From NCBI GenBank assembly GCA_965233665.1, contig CBDDTG010000015.1:105980-169979 (forward strand): a DNA stretch of 64,000 nt. The letters run 5' to 3'. This DNA is from Bacterioplanes sp965233665. Lineage in GTDB: Bacteria; Pseudomonadota; Gammaproteobacteria; Pseudomonadales; Oceanobacteraceae. Of the stretch, positions 62,716 through 64,000 are shown piece after piece (position 1 is the stretch's first letter; the number at the start of each line of letters is the position of its first letter). Both the position numbers and the translations under genes were made by a program. The notes beneath the pieces are model-generated. The model was not told the origin of the DNA. It ran no database searches and saw only the letters and a program-made list of their open reading frames with translations.

Positions 62716-63390
62716 ATGGAAATTCACGAGATACGTCGCAGAAATCTGCAAGCAATCACTGACTATCACTTCGAAGGGGTGAGGTCTAAGCTCGCGGACA
62801 GAATGGGGTGGCACCGCCAGCGTGCTTCGCAGCTACTTAGCTGGAATCACACCAAAGGCATGGGTTACGTGGTTGCCCGCAACATTGAAAAAGAGTTTGA
62901 CCTTCCTCGCGGCTGGATGGACTTAACCCATCAGCCATTATGGAGCGGCGAATCGGAATTTCTTGGGGAAAATGGTGCGTATGACCTTCCTTACGAACCC
63001 GCATCCCAAAGCATCCCCTTATTAGCCCCAGAAAGCGTGCAGGAATGGGTGCTAGAAGGCTCTGCAACACCATTAGCCAGATACAAAATCCCATTAGAAA
63101 ACATGGGAGAAAGCAGTTACTTGCTGATCGAAGATTCTGATTTGATGCTTCCTGTGAAACCCGGTGATGCATACGTGGTAGACCCAGAAAGGAAGCCCTC
63201 ACTCAAAGACACTGCGGTTTTTTTAGTGGAAGGGACACTTGTTGTCGGGGTCTACGCGAAGGGACTACTCAAAGAGAGGATCACTCACCCTAGTACTGGC
63301 GAAAGTGTGGATGTTTCCAAGCAAAACTGTCTTGGTACAGTCATCGCAAACATTTCTGGTAGCTTCCTGGAAACCCTAAAAGTCACCTAA
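62716..63390 (+). CDS. CI-like repressor with altered S24 domain
   Basis: The N-terminal domain (KLADRMGWHRQRASQLLSW, NIEKEFDLPRGWMD) is a phage repressor helix-turn-helix. The C-terminal half has the S24/LexA fold pattern EDSDLMLPVKPGDAYVVDPE, but the catalytic Ser context is changed (SDLMLP instead of SMxP) and the usual Lys region reads TLVVGVY. Self-cleavage may be lost, so induction would need another route. Confidence 0.8.
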   Translation: MEIHEIRRRNLQAITDYHFEGVRSKLADRMGWHRQRASQLLSWNHTKGMGYVVARNIEKEFDLPRGWMDLTHQPLWSGESEFLGENGAYDLPYEPASQSIPLLAPESVQEWVLEGSATPLARYKIPLENMGESSYLLIEDSDLMLPVKPGDAYVVDPERKPSLKDTAVFLVEGTLVVGVYAKGLLKERITHPSTGESVDVSKQNCLGTVIANISGSFLETLKVT

Positions 63391-63415
63391 CAGCCCCACT
63401 ACGGAACGTAAAAGC

Positions 63416-64000
63416 ATGGACGCCCATCAGATTCGCAGGCTCAATCTTCAGCTGATAATTGATCAATACCATTCTGGGAAAAAACTGGCGATGGCTGAGC
63501 GCATGGGCTGGAAAAGTCAGCGCATTTAACAATTGCTAAGCAAAAGCCCCCAAAGGAATGGGCGGTGTATCCGCACGATCAATAGAACATGAATTCAACC
63601 TGCCCAGAGGATGGATGGATCACCCTCACGAAGATATGTGGGCAACAAGAGCACCAGTTACCCTACCTAAAGAACACCTACCCTCAATCCCAGTCCTCTC
63701 GAAACAAGAAGCTTTCTCCTGGTTCGAAGCAACACACACACCGCAAAACAGAGTTCGCATTATTTCAGAGAGCGTCCCGCCAAAGTCGTTCGCGTTGCTT
63801 GAGGATTCCAGCCTTCTGCCACCAGTAAAGCAAGGTGATGCATACCTCGCAAGACCAGGCATTGTGCCTAAAGATGGCGATCTCGCAGTATTTTCCACCA
63901 GCAATCGAATTCTTGTTGGAATTTATCAAAAAGGGGCACTGAAAGATCACCTGACCTATCCAGGCATCGATGAGAAAATTGAAGTAACACCAGAAAACTG
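63416..64000 (+). pseudogene. decayed duplicate of the CI-like repressor
   Basis: The frame MDAHQIRRLNLQLIIDQY is a diverged copy of the upstream gene (MEIHEIRRRNLQAITDY). It has a stop at 63527-63529 and a frame change near 63540-63555; after that the other frame gives GMGGVSARSIEHEFNLPRGW and later LLEDSSLLPPVKQGDAYLARP, matching the intact repressor. It continues past the window edge. Confidence 0.8.

Larger units (their letters stand above)
34520..64000. mobile_element. mosaic tailed prophage (right end beyond window)
   Basis: An unbroken leftward late region with P2-type tail genes, lambda/HK97-type head genes, lysis and early replication genes, closed by divergent Cro/CI-like regulators. 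Integrase is not seen and presumably lies right of 64000. Key structural genes are intact, so the prophage may be functional. Confidence 0.9.

Noticed and set aside
1..64000. CRISPR array
   Set aside because: No regularly spaced repeats of suitable length were seen, and no cas genes.

Overview
The window reads as a chromosome segment of a marine-type gammaproteobacterium, probably of the Oceanospirillales or a relative. The evidence is family content only: a TIGR03545/TIGR03546 pair, RecJ next to a secreted small ATP ligase, a FolK-like/FolM pair and KatG. No species call is possible from the sequence alone.

Positions 1-9255 are ordinary core chromosome. It holds the TIGR03545/46 pair, a chalcone-isomerase-like protein, a ligase-recJ-DUF4124 run, folK-like and folM, a small DNA-binding protein, katG with its terminator, and a YkvA-family gene.

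Positions 9440-16524 are a defence island. A leftward operon encodes an SF2 helicase with a C-terminal PD-(D/E)XK-like nuclease, followed with a 4-bp overlap by a 684-residue protein that has an Argonaute MID-like segment. A divergent WYL regulator of the BrxR/CapW kind sits upstream. A broken third gene and a fragment of brxB (BREX) lie downstream.

Positions 17207-31404 are a 14.1-kb integrated element bounded by a perfect 50-bp direct repeat that is the 3' part of a tRNA-Val(GAC) gene. Its right two thirds is a filamentous-phage (inovirus) genome: repressor, ssDNA-binding protein, major coat, tiny coat-like ORF, central terminator, pIII-like adhesin, pVI-like protein, Zot/pI, hairpin-rich intergenic region, replication initiator, excisionase-like protein and tyrosine integrase. 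Its left third is AT-rich cargo: a membrane/zinc-ribbon/KAP NTPase cluster with a possible frameshift or phase-variable fusion, and an ABC-type ATPase plus PD-(D/E)XK nuclease pair.

Positions 31405-34540 hold accessory genes: a secreted SNase-like nuclease, a toxin-antitoxin-SecB-like chaperone module, a small membrane protein and a DNA-binding protein.

Positions 34520-64000 are a large mosaic tailed prophage that runs off the right edge. Tail and baseplate genes are P2-like (D, X, U, T, E/E', FII, FI, H, I, J, W, V). The head module has a fused protease-capsid protein, a lambda-type portal and GpA/Nu1-type terminase. Then come lysis genes, a moron region with a two-helix membrane protein and a Doc toxin pair, an early region (RuvC-like resolvase, SSB, O-like replication protein with internal iterons), and Cro/CI-type regulators with a decayed duplicate repressor. 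No integrase and no 5' half of tRNA-Val is present, so both probably lie beyond the right edge. The left repeat keeps the tRNA terminator, so elements may be stacked at one tRNA-Val gene.
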